Assembly: GCA_003116995.1 (NCBI GenBank)
Contig: BDSL01000065.1
Span: 281,001 to 345,000 of the forward strand
Origin: Yamagishiella unicocca
Taxonomy: Eukaryota; Chlorophyta; Chlorophyceae; Chlamydomonadales; Volvocaceae
Length of the DNA stretch: 64,000 nt
Direction: 5' to 3'
In this document: piece after piece, positions 35,801 to 47,000 of the stretch
Layout: each line of letters opens with the position of its first letter
Position numbering within the stretch: position 1 is the stretch's first letter
Translations under genes and position numbers: made by a program
Notes under the pieces: generated by a model
Told to the model about the DNA's origin: nothing
Database searches by the model: none
The model's input: only the letters and a program-made list of their open reading frames with translations

Positions 35801-37148
35801 TAATACTCTGGTACCAGATCCATACAGCGTGCCACCTGCCACCTTGCCTTCGAGTCCAATAGCCACGTTTTATAACATGAGTGAAGGGAAATGAAAAATT
35901 ATGGCGCGCAAATTCTATGATAATGTGGCTCTGCTTACTAGCAAAGAAGGGCCGAAACGCCCTGCTGCTCGCGTTAGAGGCAGGCCAGCCGATCGAATCC
36001 CCCGAGCACGTGCAAGCACGTACGTCCTGACAACGATTCCGCCCACGTCCGCATGCACCTACCTAACATTATTGTCCGAGCCAGTCCGAGATGGTTCCAT
36101 AATTCGAAGTTTTAGCCAGTTTAAGCCAATCAGCATGCAACAAGTAAGGACAACCCGATCCAAAAAGACACAACGGCCAAGGTACCCCATCGAGGCAGAT
36201 GTATGGCCTGGTTTAGACCACAGAAGCAAAGACGACACAACTCTTCCTGGCGCTCTGAACAAGCTCAATGCTCATCTATCGCTTTCAGTTGCCACCGGCC
36301 GGCGCCATCACGGAGGGGACTGAGAGCGACCCGTATGTGGGGTGCCCTCCACACGCTACCGCACCTCATCGGCTGCAAATTTCAAAATGCATGTATGGAA
36401 GCGTCTTCCCATCCTTGTTCTCGTCGTTTCGTGTAAGCCTGGACATGCGGCCGCTCAGTATGTCGTCCAGCCGGCCAGCTGAGGATGAGTTTGATATTTA
36501 GGTACAGGGCTTGGCAATCCCACTCATGCAGTTCATTATTCTGCTGCCGCCTTGGTCCTGTCCCGGAGACTACGTGCCTCTTCTGCTCCTACCAGCGACA
36601 CGGATGCACTTCGGGATTCCTCGGGCGCCGCACACTGAAGGATGCAGTAGGCTGCACCTTCATAGCTGTTTCGCGGAGCCGCTGACATCACGCTCATCTG
36701 ATGCCATGCTGCTTTCTTCATCCTGTGCGCAGTTTAGGCCATTGGGGCTGTCAGTGCAATGTCAAACGCAGAGGCTTAGTACAAAGACACATCATGTGGC
36801 GTCTGTAGGTGACTTCTGCGTGATTCATCTGGCATAATACAGCGTCTAAAGGCTGCATGCGCTTCATGCTGAAACACCAGGTCCATATTTCCTTGTGCCG
36901 TTCGGCACCCATGCATGCAAACCACGCTCAGCTGGGTGCGCGACATAAGGTAGGACGGATATACACAGATCGGAACAAAAGCATTATTCTCAACATGAGT
37001 ATTAGTTATCAGAAGGACATGCAGCTGAGGAAGGGCGGATACGCAGTCGCTCGCTTGTAGTCACGCCGTTGGCTGCCGCGCACGGGACGCGATACAGGTA
37101 TGCGACCGGAGAGGAGACTGGGAACGACGAAATTCATGAACCTACCTG
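32845..37148. other. Gene-poor stretch, nothing recognised
   Basis: About 4.3 kb with lower GC than the flanking genes. No frame resembles a known family and no consistent exon chain was found. A 30-bp direct duplication containing GGGGACATTGTCCTCAAGGG lies at 33626-33683. Frames of up to 140 codons, for example 35901-36323 plus and 34523-34840 minus, have no supporting features. The first part should include the cyclase 3' UTR. Confidence 0.5.
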
Positions 37149-37538
37149 TTAAGCATCAGGCGCAATCGACGCCGGCCTCCTCGAGCAGCAGCAGAAAAAT
37201 GAGAGGAGGAGGAGGCCAGCCACGAACATGACCCCCCCAGCAATAAGCTCCGCAAGTGGACCGGTGGCTATGAAGCACCACCCGTAGAAGTTACTTCTGG
37301 CATCGATCTCAGACGCAAGCTCTGGCTCATAAAGCGAGAACGCGAACACCTTCACGATGCAGTCTTTGGTGATGTCCTGGCCCTGATTTAGCTGATCGTC
37401 AAGGGTTTCATAGCATGCTCCGCAAGAGCCAGTTTCAAGACCGCCAATGATGAGCCAGATGATGCCGTTTGCCAGTAGTAGAGCGACCCATATCCACACA
37501 CCGAAAGCAGCTGGAGTTTTATAGCCCCAATACGCCAT
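37149..37538 (-). CDS. Small two-segment membrane protein, paralogue 1
   Basis: Unrecognised single-exon gene of 129 aa starting at the ATG of MAYWGYKTP. A GTG 33 bases upstream is in frame but is unlikely as a eukaryotic start. Seen in the sequence: a hydrophobic segment at residues 12-34, a loop with CxxC at 39-42 plus Cys60, the motif FAFSLYEPELA at 65-75, NFYGWC at 83-88, a second hydrophobic segment at about 93-115, then CCC at 116-118 followed by a short basic tail. The CCC next to a membrane segment could be a palmitoylation site (inference). It is clearly paralogous to the gene at 41350-41733: same start, same cysteine positions, same length after CCC. A TATA box lies 76 bases upstream. 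Function unknown. Confidence 0.75.
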   Translation of the reverse strand: MAYWGYKTPAAFGVWIWVALLLANGIIWLIIGGLETGSCGACYETLDDQLNQGQDITKDCIVKVFAFSLYEPELASEIDARSNFYGWCFIATGPLAELIAGGVMFVAGLLLLSFFCCCSRRPASIAPDA

Positions 37539-37613
37539 ATCACTGATTTTGGTCAACCCGAATAGCTTCACGTGGAGTTATGTTATAGGATACATTGCCC
37601 AATTGCCCGCCAC

Positions 37614-37620
37614 TTTTATA
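37614..37620 (-). promoter_or_regulatory. TATA box upstream of small membrane protein 1
   Basis: GGATATAAAAGTG on the minus strand, 76 bases before the MAYWG start codon. It is a good match to a core TATA element and supports this strand being transcribed. Confidence 0.6.
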
Positions 37621-37924
37621 TCCAGCCGAACTTACTTATACAAGATGGGCCTCGTACTCATCACCATTCAACCTTCCCGTAAGGCATTACTATGTATGAT
37701 TATTGCATTAGGGTGGAAGTAGAAGACAGGTGTTGGCGTTCCCTTGCGCTTTAGGTGGCAGGCTATCCTGGCCGTCCAACAGTACCACCTGCGCATATTT
37801 TTTCCTAATTGCTATTTGAATACCTGTAAACCAAAACAGCGTTAAAGCAGCTGCGCTCCTAGGGCTTACGTATGCAGCGCCGCTTGACTGCGGTCCTCCT
37901 TCGTTTTTCACACCCTGGAAACAT

Positions 37925-39057
37925 ATATAATATTTATAACATATTTGGTATTACTCGCAGCTGGTCGCCTCCACCCCGTCTTCGGGGTGGCTACCGACCC
38001 CGAACAAACGGCTTTCCTGTTGCACCGCCGGATTTCCGACTCCGATCTCCTACAGCGGCTCCTGCCCGCCCTCCGTGCGGAGCTTGCTCCTATGTTGTGG
38101 CTTTCCTCGACTTGCGCAAGGCCGACGAGACGCCTGACCGGACCTTCTTCTCCGAGTGCACCGTGGCCGCGTGCACCACCCGGCGGCCGCCGGCCACCAG
38201 ACCGGCGGCATCCGGGGCCACAGGACCAGCGGAGGCATGCCCCCGGCTGCCGCCATGGCGGCAGCGGGGCAGGCTGGAGGGGGGGGGGGGCAGGCTGGGT
38301 TCGGGCGCCGCCGGAGTTTTGACCTTGCGGCCTGTAGGGCTGCTGGCCGGAGGCGGCATGAAAGGTGCGTGAACATGGCGGCTAGGAAGCGGGAAACGTG
38401 GGCGAGCGGACGGAGGAGGGGCCCACAGTCGTACGTGTACTGGGAGGCTGTGAGGCGGAGATCGGCCAGGGAGATGCCAAAGCTGCTGCAGCCAGGAGAT
38501 GAGGGCCTCGGCGGGGGCGAGGTAGAGGAGGGCCTGGGCGGGGGCGAGGTAGAGGAGGGCCTGGGCGGGGGCGAGGTAGATGAGGGCCTGGGCGGGGGCG
38601 AGTTAGAGGAGGGCCTGGGCGGGGGCGAGGTAGAGGAGGGCCTGGGCGGGGGCGAGGTAGAGGAGGGGCGCCGCCGGGAAGCCCTGCGGGACTCCTGCAG
38701 GGATGGGGACCCAGCTGGACATGTGTTTGTTGACCAGGATGGCGGACCGGGTGCCAGCAAGCAGCCGGCGCACCCAGGCCAGGAGGCCAGGGCCGACGCC
38801 CATGGTGTCAAGATCTCGACACCCAATTGGGTGTCACCTACCGCTCCAGGCGCCCTGGCCCCTACTCAGTGGACCTGCGCACCGCGTCTATGGCCACCGG
38901 CTGCTTGCCTGGAGCCTGCCGCTGTCCACGTCTGGTCGCGCTTTTGCCGCCTCGGGCTACACACTCAGCCGCGTCCACTACCACAACGGGTTCCTGGGCC
39001 TCCTGCCCTTCGGGCCCTGACCGATCTCCGTGCCAACAAAGCTGCTTTCGCTTTGTA
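37925..39057. mobile_element. Decayed non-LTR retrotransposon (reverse transcriptase) fragment with internal inversion
   Basis: On the plus strand, TDPEQTAFLLHRRISDSDLL (from 37993) and, one frame over, VVAFLDLRKADETPDRTFF (38094-38150) match the start of a LINE-type reverse transcriptase with motif A. On the minus strand, running from about 38803 leftwards, GLLAWVRRLLAGTRSA, PAGVPQGFPAAPLLYLAPAQ and then ADLRLTASQYTYDC match the following RT segments; the catalytic YADD is altered to YTYD. The right end may resume on the plus strand (VHYHNGFLGLLPFGP, DLRANKAAFAL). Frameshifts and the lost catalytic Asp make it non-functional. A 27-bp repeat has expanded inside the RT region. Confidence 0.7.
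38510..38668. repeat. 27-bp repeat expanded within RT-coding sequence
   Basis: Six copies of a unit containing GGCGGGGGCGAGGTAGAGGA. On the minus strand each unit encodes LYLAPAQAL, a segment normally present once in this type of reverse transcriptase. Confidence 0.85.
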
Positions 39058-41349
39058 GCGCCTGCTCCTGGATGTGCCTTTGGACTGGGTGGTGGCCGCG
39101 CGCACGGTGCATCGCCAGCCTGCCAGCGTTCTAACTTTATTGCGCCGCGACGCCGCAGAGGCGAAAACAACACCGTTAACCCACAAACAGGTGGAACCAT
39201 GCATGAGCACCAGACGTCCCCATGCCTGCATGCATTCCGTGCAGCCATGCCACGCGCGCCTCGTCACTGCCAAAATTAGTTAGTGACGTAGGCAGAACCC
39301 GTACGAGCCGCTGCAGTTGGTGGCATTGCTCGCAAATCCAACGCCAGCAGGTACCGAGAGGTCCGTCGCTGCGTCCTCGAGGTTCAACCCCACTGTTGTA
39401 CTACGCCTTATTAAGAATAACTCGCAAGCGGATGTCCATCCTCGATCCATCCTCGTAGTGCCCAGGATACATCACCCACGACATTCATTGTTGTTGTAAC
39501 GTTACAGTGGGTTACATCCATGTACATGCCACTCCGGCGTGCCACATCATAGCTCCTATGCTTGGCCGGCCCCACGGTGCGGGAGACACGACCCATGCGC
39601 AGCGGGCAGCCCTCGTCCCTCAACTGATGGTCAGTGGCCTACTCCTATGACCCCGCAAAGGGGCGCTTGCGTACTTGTATCGGCAGCAGTAAAATGTATC
39701 TAGCCAAAAAGCGGCGTGACGTGACGGTCGTCCCTGCGACAAAATAACACCCCCAGCATCCCGCGCCATGTTGGAAGCGGGCTGCACAAGGGCGCCACTG
39801 TCTGCACCTCCATGTGCATTGAGCTACTCGTTGGCCTAAACCCTGATACCGTTGCGAGTCGTGCAGCTACGTAGCCACAACACGGCGCGGTGTCCTAGTT
39901 GGGCACTGATGGGTCTGGTCCGTCCCCCATTTACGGCTGTCTGTGTAACGGTGTAGTTTTCCGCTAAGTCGTAAGACGGCCGCACGCACCAACTCCGCCG
40001 TACAGTATTTTGCCCAGACAATGAATGCTCCCATGTCATGCCAGCAGGAGGTGATGAAACAGCGATAATATTATACAATTGTAAAGGAAAGTGGATGTTG
40101 TCGTTTTGTGTAAATTCATCGATCATAAGAGGCCCGGAAACCCAGGGTGGGGCCAGCAGCCGGCAATGAAGACCGATAGATCCCTGCCTGCAGTTCCAAC
40201 AGCAAGTAAGCCCCCCTCAACGGCGCAAAGTCATTGCTTGCAGATATGGGAATATTTGCGTGCATGATCCAGTGTAACGTCTTGAAAATAAAGAAACCCC
40301 AAATCAAGTTAACGAGAATAACTCGCAGGCTAGGGTAGGAATAACGGAGCCACAATTGTACCTCCTATGAAAACCAAAGCTGCTTGTCCATGCTGCCGTG
40401 TGAGGACACTGCAACAAATAATTATGTAAAAGCGAATCATAGGTCTGGGGATGTTATAAAGACCCAGCAAAAGTTTAGCCCGCTTCCGCCGGGCTCCTTT
40501 CAGCTCTTAAGAGCGGGCGAGCCCTGGCGAGCAAGCCGCCCGCCGTCATCCCATCCAGTCCCGTGGCCGTCGATGTCATGAACACAGCTTGCGCGCTACT
40601 AGTACCAAACTATGAATGACGGCAAATCCGTCATCAATATAAGGAGGAGCTAGTGCTCGAGCATATGTCGTTAGCGGATGCATGACGACGGATGAGCACA
40701 TAGACTTGGCAATCAACATATATATTGAGGCAACCCAAATCCCCTTCAGCGCATGTACGATTAAGATGCGCCTAAATAGACAGGAGACACCCTCGATGAA
40801 CACCAACTAGCCACGTCAGGCACTTCGACCCCTCTCCGCGTTCTTAAGGGGGCCAGTTTTCCTTGGGTGGCCTCGATCAGTTCGCCTTGTTCTGCAATGT
40901 CATGGCGAGTTTCTCCGCCCGCGGCTCTCTGGACATTACTTAAGCGCGTTAGGCACGACGACTGCCAGGAGCTTAAACCTTGATTGGTTCGGCCGTAGGC
41001 ACTGGAGCTTCTGTGAACAGTAGGGGTAGAATAGGATGCGGAGGCACTTATCATAATTCGTATGCACGCATGCTTGCCAATCCCAGTGCCCAGGTCCTAA
41101 AGGATCATAAAGCTTGAGCAGCAGACGCCAGTTTCACCTGATGGATGCATACTGTCGTGTTTTGTGGCAATCAAGTCCCCACTCTGTGCAAGACTACGAA
41201 CGCAAAGTCATTTGTATGTACTAACATGGCAGCGCAGCGTCCATGCGTAATGATGCGCTGGTGTATTACTGCAAGCTTTCAGTCTAGATACGTACGAGCC
41301 CCAAAGGCCTGTCTTGAAAGGAAGCAAAAGCCCGAACGTCAACATGCAG
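39058..41349. other. Gene-poor stretch between retroelement and second small membrane gene
   Basis: No gene could be supported. Two minus-strand hydrophobic frames (40116-40355 and 40576-40806) were examined. They do not resemble each other convincingly or the adjacent small membrane proteins, and no splice chain joins them. Confidence 0.5.
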
Positions 41350-41733
41350 CTATGTTAATATCTTACCGGTACGTGGCCTCTTTGCACAGCAGCAGAAGTG
41401 GAATAGCAGGAGGAAGCTGGTGAGGAAGACGATGCTTCCAGCTATGATTTGCGCCAGGGGCCCAAGGCTGACGCACCAGTAATAAAAGTTGTCTGCTGCG
41501 TCGTCCTCCTGAGCGAGGTCCGGCTCCCAAAGCGCAAATGAGAACGCTGCGGAAACGCAGTTCTTTTCGTTACCGATGTCGTCATTCTTATTGCGAATTT
41601 GATCCCGGCAGTAATCGCAGCCCACTACTCCAGCGATACCAATAGGAAGCCAAACTGCTCCAGTGACGAACAGAACTGCAACAAACATCCACACGACGAA
41701 GTTAGACGTAGTCTGAAACCCCCAGTACGCCAT
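41350..41733 (-). CDS. Small two-segment membrane protein, paralogue 2
   Basis: Unrecognised single-exon gene of 127 aa starting MAYWGFQTT. It aligns along its length with the protein at 37149-37538: first hydrophobic segment at about 12-35, CxxC at residues 39-42, Cys59, FALWEPDLA at 66-74, NFYYWC at 82-87, second hydrophobic segment at about 90-113, CCC at 114-116, then an 11-residue tail. A GTAAGA donor-like site overlaps the tail, but reading through gives the same tail length as paralogue 1, so an intronless model is preferred. A TATA box lies 43 bases upstream. Predicted membrane protein with a cysteine-containing loop; role unknown. Confidence 0.75.
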   Translation of the reverse strand: MAYWGFQTTSNFVVWMFVAVLFVTGAVWLPIGIAGVVGCDYCRDQIRNKNDDIGNEKNCVSAAFSFALWEPDLAQEDDAADNFYYWCVSLGPLAQIIAGSIVFLTSFLLLFHFCCCAKRPRTGKILT

Positions 41734-41775
41734 TTTGCAGCACGATCGTTCTTAACACCAGCAGGGCAGAAGGAG

Positions 41776-41783
41776 TATTTATA
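41776..41783 (-). promoter_or_regulatory. TATA box upstream of small membrane protein 2
   Basis: CTATAAATA on the minus strand, 43 bases before the start codon, with a further AT-rich TATATATTT about 40 bases upstream. Confidence 0.6.
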
Positions 41784-43992
41784 GCTGCGCGAATGGCTAT
41801 TCTTGTCAGTTGCCCTAAATATATAAAGTCACGATACTGGCGCTCGTACGGACGACCTAGGTGTCACCAGTCAAATATATAGCAATTGCTTTCATTCAGC
41901 TGTAGCTTTACTTAAATAGGTTAATTACCCTAGTGCATGCAGTGCAACTTCATGTTGCATTGTTGCTGGCAGGGTACGACAATAGCAAGCATCCATACAA
42001 GCTAAACTAGCATCACATATAGTGCGTTCACGAAGGCCAGAGCGTAAACGTGGGTGAAGTGCCAGTTCAACGTACAGGCGAAGGACGAAGGAAACCTTAG
42101 TGCGGCAGTTGGGCCCTGCGGGTTTGCTGCAAGCCACTCGCGATTGTAGCCGCCTCAAGCCGCCCGCCCGCCAGCTTGCCACGCGCACACCGTCGCTCAG
42201 AGGCTGGGAGCCCGCAGCAAGCAGTGTCAAGACTGTGTAGATAGGAACACCGGGGGAAACACCGCCACCAGTTACCACAGTGGCCTCGCGATGAAACTGC
42301 ATTCGGTTCGGTCTGTCTGAAAGCCGGAATTGTTCAGTAATTACAAGGATGCTTCGGGAAAACAAGTAGTAACGCCATGCGCACGGGGGTGTACGAATTA
42401 CAACCGTAGCGTAGAAGGCCCGTGACACCTTGCGTCTTGCAACGCAGCTGGACGGGACGAAAGAGAGAGCTGCTGCGGAACTACGGTAATAAAAAGTTCT
42501 TAGCCCGACATAAGCAATGCCCTACCGACTCTGCAGGCAATGCGCTTCCTTTCACGATCCCCCTCCCCCCCATGGTTGGACATATGCAGAGAAAGTTGTC
42601 TCGCCCAGGTACCATACCATACAACAACCCATGCGCAACAGAGGGCACCTAATTCAATCATTGAGAGCTTTGGGAGCCACGAGTATGAGCCGCCGGTCCT
42701 CAGCGGTGCGTGCTGGCACCGCACGCACCGCACCGCAAGACACACGGATTATTCCGGTCCCACTGCCAGCCGGCCACAAGTGCCCTGCTGTAGCGCACCA
42801 TTATCGCCTGCCGAAGCCTTAGCAGTGTAGCATAAGCATACCCATCGTCAACTTGCCCATCGTCAGGAGAGGCTCTGCGCGACGTGTATGCCGCCGCCAC
42901 ACTCGGTTTGAAACCCCTACTTTCCCACACTCGGTTTGAAACCCCTACGTTCCCACACTCGGTTTGAAACCCTTACGTTCCCACACCAAACGGCTCCGAG
43001 GAAGGCCTGTAGTGCAGCCGATGACAGGTTCATAAGCGACCTGGCGGATAGGGGTTCATGACGCCCAGTGCAGCGGCCTTCCGCATGCGTCAGACATATG
43101 CGCATACGGACACGCAGTGTCACCTCCGAGCCCTGCCCAAAAAGCAAGTTCGCCGCCATCGGCGGCTTCACGTCATCACTGATATGGCATCACTCTTATG
43201 TACCTACAGTACCTGATGGACAGCCCGTTAGACACCATCGCCAATATTACGGAAAAAACCGACCTTACCCAGCCATCAAAGGGGCTGAGGGTGTACGGCA
43301 ATCATGCGGAATCACTGAATAAATAATATAAACCCCAAACCCTCGACCACGTCCCGCAGCCGCCCTAGGACGCAAGACGTCAGCTGTCACGCGGTCGCGT
43401 CCGGCGACTGGCCCGGGCGGTTCTGGCCCTGCAGCAGGCCAGTTTAAGCAATGTTCGGCACTAAGAGCCCCAATATGGTGTCATCAAGAACTACCTGAAA
43501 GATCCCTGGCCGACCGCCTGACTCGGCGGCAGGCGGCCTCCGCAGGGTGCGGGTACGCGACAACGTCGGGACTGGACGCATCGCCCGAATTACCCGTCAA
43601 CACCGTCAACACCGCTGACGCGCGCCTGGCAGCACCGCGGACCTGTTCGCAACTAGCCCGGCTACAAACCGCACGAGCCTGCCCCACTGGATACACGGCT
43701 GGGGCCCCCCTCCCTTCGGGCCGGCACACAGGAATCTCACCCGCCCAACCCCCACCTGTTACGCTGTCACGATATATGCCCGTCAGGCTCGCGGAGCTCG
43801 CCAGCGCAAACACTGTTTCTGTTGGATTATATTCACGTACAAACCCAACTTGGGCCCATCTCCCGCGGTGCGGTTGAGCCCGCACCCAAGCCACAGCAGT
43901 TGTAACGACAACCGCCAAATTCCTAACCGCACCGCAGAGCGCGCTGAACCTGGGTCGCGTACTTGAGCTGAGGCGCAACCAGTCGAGTCGAG

Positions 43993-43997
43993 TTACA
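43993..43997 (-). terminator. Candidate TGTAA poly(A) signal for gene B
   Basis: TGTAA on the minus strand, 100 bases after the gene B stop codon. Confidence 0.5.
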
Positions 43998-44096
43998 CTG
44001 CTCTGCTGTGCTTACTTAGATGCCTGATCGCGGCGCACCACGCACTGGTGGCACTGCCACCTCCTCTCACAGCCGCCGTGCCCAACCCCCATCAGC

Positions 44097-47000
44097 CTAC
44101 TGCTCCCAGCGCTCTCTCCCGACCGCGCCTTGCGTGTACGGGCCCGCATAGGGCCCCCCGGATGCTGCACCAGTGGGGTGCGCGCCAGGCCCCCGCTGAT
44201 ACCCCCCGCCGATGCCGTCGGCGCTGTTGGCGTGATAGCCCGCGGGCCCTGCCGAGTGCGACGGGTGGCGCAGCGAGGAGTTGAAGTTGCTGTTCACGGG
44301 GATGGCACGTAGGGATGCGTTCAGGGTGGCCGTGGGTGCGGAGGCGTTCGTCACGGACATGTAGGGCGCCAGTGGCGGGAGGCCGCTGCGGCGACCCAAG
44401 GTGCCGTTCAGGGTGCCGTTGGCGCCGTATATCGGCAAGGGCGGCGAAGACGCCGTGCCCACACCAGGCGGAAGAGGCCCCGCCGATTGCTGCCAAGGTG
44501 TCCCGCCGCCTCCGGCCCTACTACTCCCGTCCGCTGCTATCTGCGACGCGGACACTGAGCCGCTAGGCGCGTCCGGGTGGTGCTGGCCGGTGGGGTGGGA
44601 CCGCTGGTGCGTGTAACTGTAGCTGCCACCCACGTTGCTCCGCAGAGCGGTGGCGTCGCTGCCGCCATCTGCATGCACGAAAGCCGAGTTGGGATAGGTG
44701 ACATAGCCGTTGTTGAAGCTGCTGTTAAGCTGGTGCGAGGGGGCACCTCCCGCCGTGCCCAGGGCCTGCTGGAGCGGCGGCACAGGCAGCACGGGGCCGC
44801 CGAAACTCGTGCGCTCGGGCTGCACCGGGAACTTGGGTGGCGGCAGGTGTGTGGACAAGCCCCCCGGGCCGCTGCTGACGTGCGCCGCCGCGCCGGTCCG
44901 GGAGATCCTGCCCGCGGCTGATCCTGCTGTGGAGTTGAGAGCCGCGGAACCATTTGCTGTGGGGTAGAGCGGGTAGTCCTGCGCCACCGTGGGGTCGGAG
45001 CCAAGCGCCGCGGGGACCAGCGAGTGGTAGAGCTCTGTACTCTTGCCCTGCGGGGTTGGGGGCAGGAGGGCGGGGGGTTGGGGGGAGGAGGGCAAAAGGA
45101 AGAACCTGTACGAAAGGAAAACCGTTTAGGACAGACGTGGGAGGAGGGCGGGGGGTTGGGGACAGAGAGACAGGTAACTGCCACGGACGGAGCAAATCCC
45201 GGACGGAGTCGGGATGACGCAGTCTGGGTTTGCAGAGACAACCCGTGGACTGAGGGGGCTCACCAAGTGCGGGCGGCGGGGGTACGCGAGTGCGGGGGGC
45301 AAGATACTGTGTCGGTTGTGGCTCCGGATACGGGGAGTGGATGCATTCCGTGTAGGAGCAGTTGGGAGCGCAAGGCAGGGAGTGTAGGGTGGGTGGTGGT
45401 GCCGTGCCGGCGAGTCTGCGGCTGCTGAGTGAGGACGAGTGGAGTGAGGACGAGTGGAGTGAGGACGAGTGGGTGGCGACGGCACCGGCAGCCGAACGGG
45501 GCCCGGCTGCAGAGCGCGAGTGACGGACAGGTTGCTGCAATGACCGACAGATGCCCCAGACACGACTCGGGCCCCCTTCCACACAGGGCGTGTCCGAAAC
45601 CTATTCGCCGGTAGGTTTCTGCGTTTCCTTTGTTGTGTACAACCGGGTCTTCTCGCCCACCCCGGCTGGCTCCCCCGCTGCGATCCCAGCGCACTACTGT
45701 ACGGCGCACCTGCCGAATCGACCCGCCGCCGTTCTTGCCGCCCATTGTGCCGTCCAGGCAATTGGGCGGCAGCGTGGACGCGAGGCGCAAGGTCATCTGG
45801 TTCATGTCGCCGTTCTTGAAGTTGTTCACGACGGTCCGCTTAATCTACGGCAGCAACAACGCGCAATCGTGTTAGGCGAGGGAGGCTGCGGCTCGTGTGT
45901 CTTGAGCTGCTTATCATCACGCGCTGTGTCTCTGCCCGAGCGGCCCCCCCCCCCGCCCTTGGTTTGTCGGCCCGTGAATTCGCGGATTATCTTTTATTCC
46001 CCCCAACACACAAAACACGACAGCGATGCAGGGAGCAACCAGCACGCTGGAGGTCGTCCACACGACCCTAATAGGATGAATGATGAGGCGGGAGATAGTG
46101 GGGGGGTGCATGGCAAATTGGCCTAACGATACGGTTTCCCCCAATTTGCCTCCCGCGGGGACAGCAGCGCGACGGAGCAGCCGGCACCTGCTCAGCGCTG
46201 TTGGGACGGGTTTGTGGATGCATGCAGGAGGGGGTTCGCAGGGAGGTCCCCTTGCAGCTTAAAGGAAGAGAACTGCGGCACTTCCATCCCATGCCGGAGC
46301 CATCCACACCCTTACGCTTGCTGCGTGCGTTTCTCTCTCCTTCCTCGACACGCACCCACGCATTCGCGGCTTCGCTGCCAAGAGACGTACGCAGGCCCCG
46401 CAGCACCGCTTTCGCCCTCACCTGACGTTTGCGCTTGTATCGATACAGCAGCAGGCCCACCAACACGATGACGACGACTCCGACGCCAACGCCAATCCCA
46501 ATGAACACCGGGACCTTACTCGACTTTTTGCTGATACTGCCGCCGCCGCCGCTGTCGACTGGCGTAGGAAGCGGGCTGGGGGTCCAACACTGGGCCCCGG
46601 CCGCCCCGCAGATGTACGCTGCGGGGGTTCAGATCCAGATCCAGATCCAGCGCGGGGGGGGTTAGAGGAGACCGGTAGGTCGGCACCGCGGGGAGGGGCG
46701 CGTCAGCGCAGCCATAGTGTCAATAGTGAAGTGGCGAAGGCCGTGCATCGACCCTTTCTCCGCCTCCACATTTCAAAGCTGCTGGTGTTGATACTGCTAC
46801 TCGCCGTCCGTGGCTGTGCGTTGCTACCTTACATAAGAATAAAAATATGCTCGCTCGCCTTTAGACCCAATACGCTTTGCCACCGCCTATCCTGTTGTTA
46901 GCCATCCGCCGCTTCCCGTGGCCTCGATTTTCCCGAAGTAACTCACTCGGCCCATAGGCGACCTGCTCATGCTCGCCCCCCCCCCCTGCTCCCCAGTCAC

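Larger units (their letters stand above)
41734..44096. other. Intergenic, no gene recognised
   Basis: Holds the promoter of the small membrane gene and the 3' UTR of gene B. Three copies of a roughly 29-bp unit containing CACTCGGTTTGAAACCCCTA lie at about 42898-42982. A minus-strand frame over 43484-43978 has no recognisable domain. Confidence 0.5.

Noticed and set aside
37539..37571. Longer start (KLFGLTKISD...) for the small membrane protein at 37149
   Set aside because: The upstream start codon is GTG. The ATG at 37538 gives the MAYWG start shared with the paralogue.
40116..40806. Two hydrophobic minus-strand frames as extra members or exons of the small membrane family
   Set aside because: They lack MAYWG, CxxC, FAFSL and CCC motifs, and no splice sites join them to either small gene.
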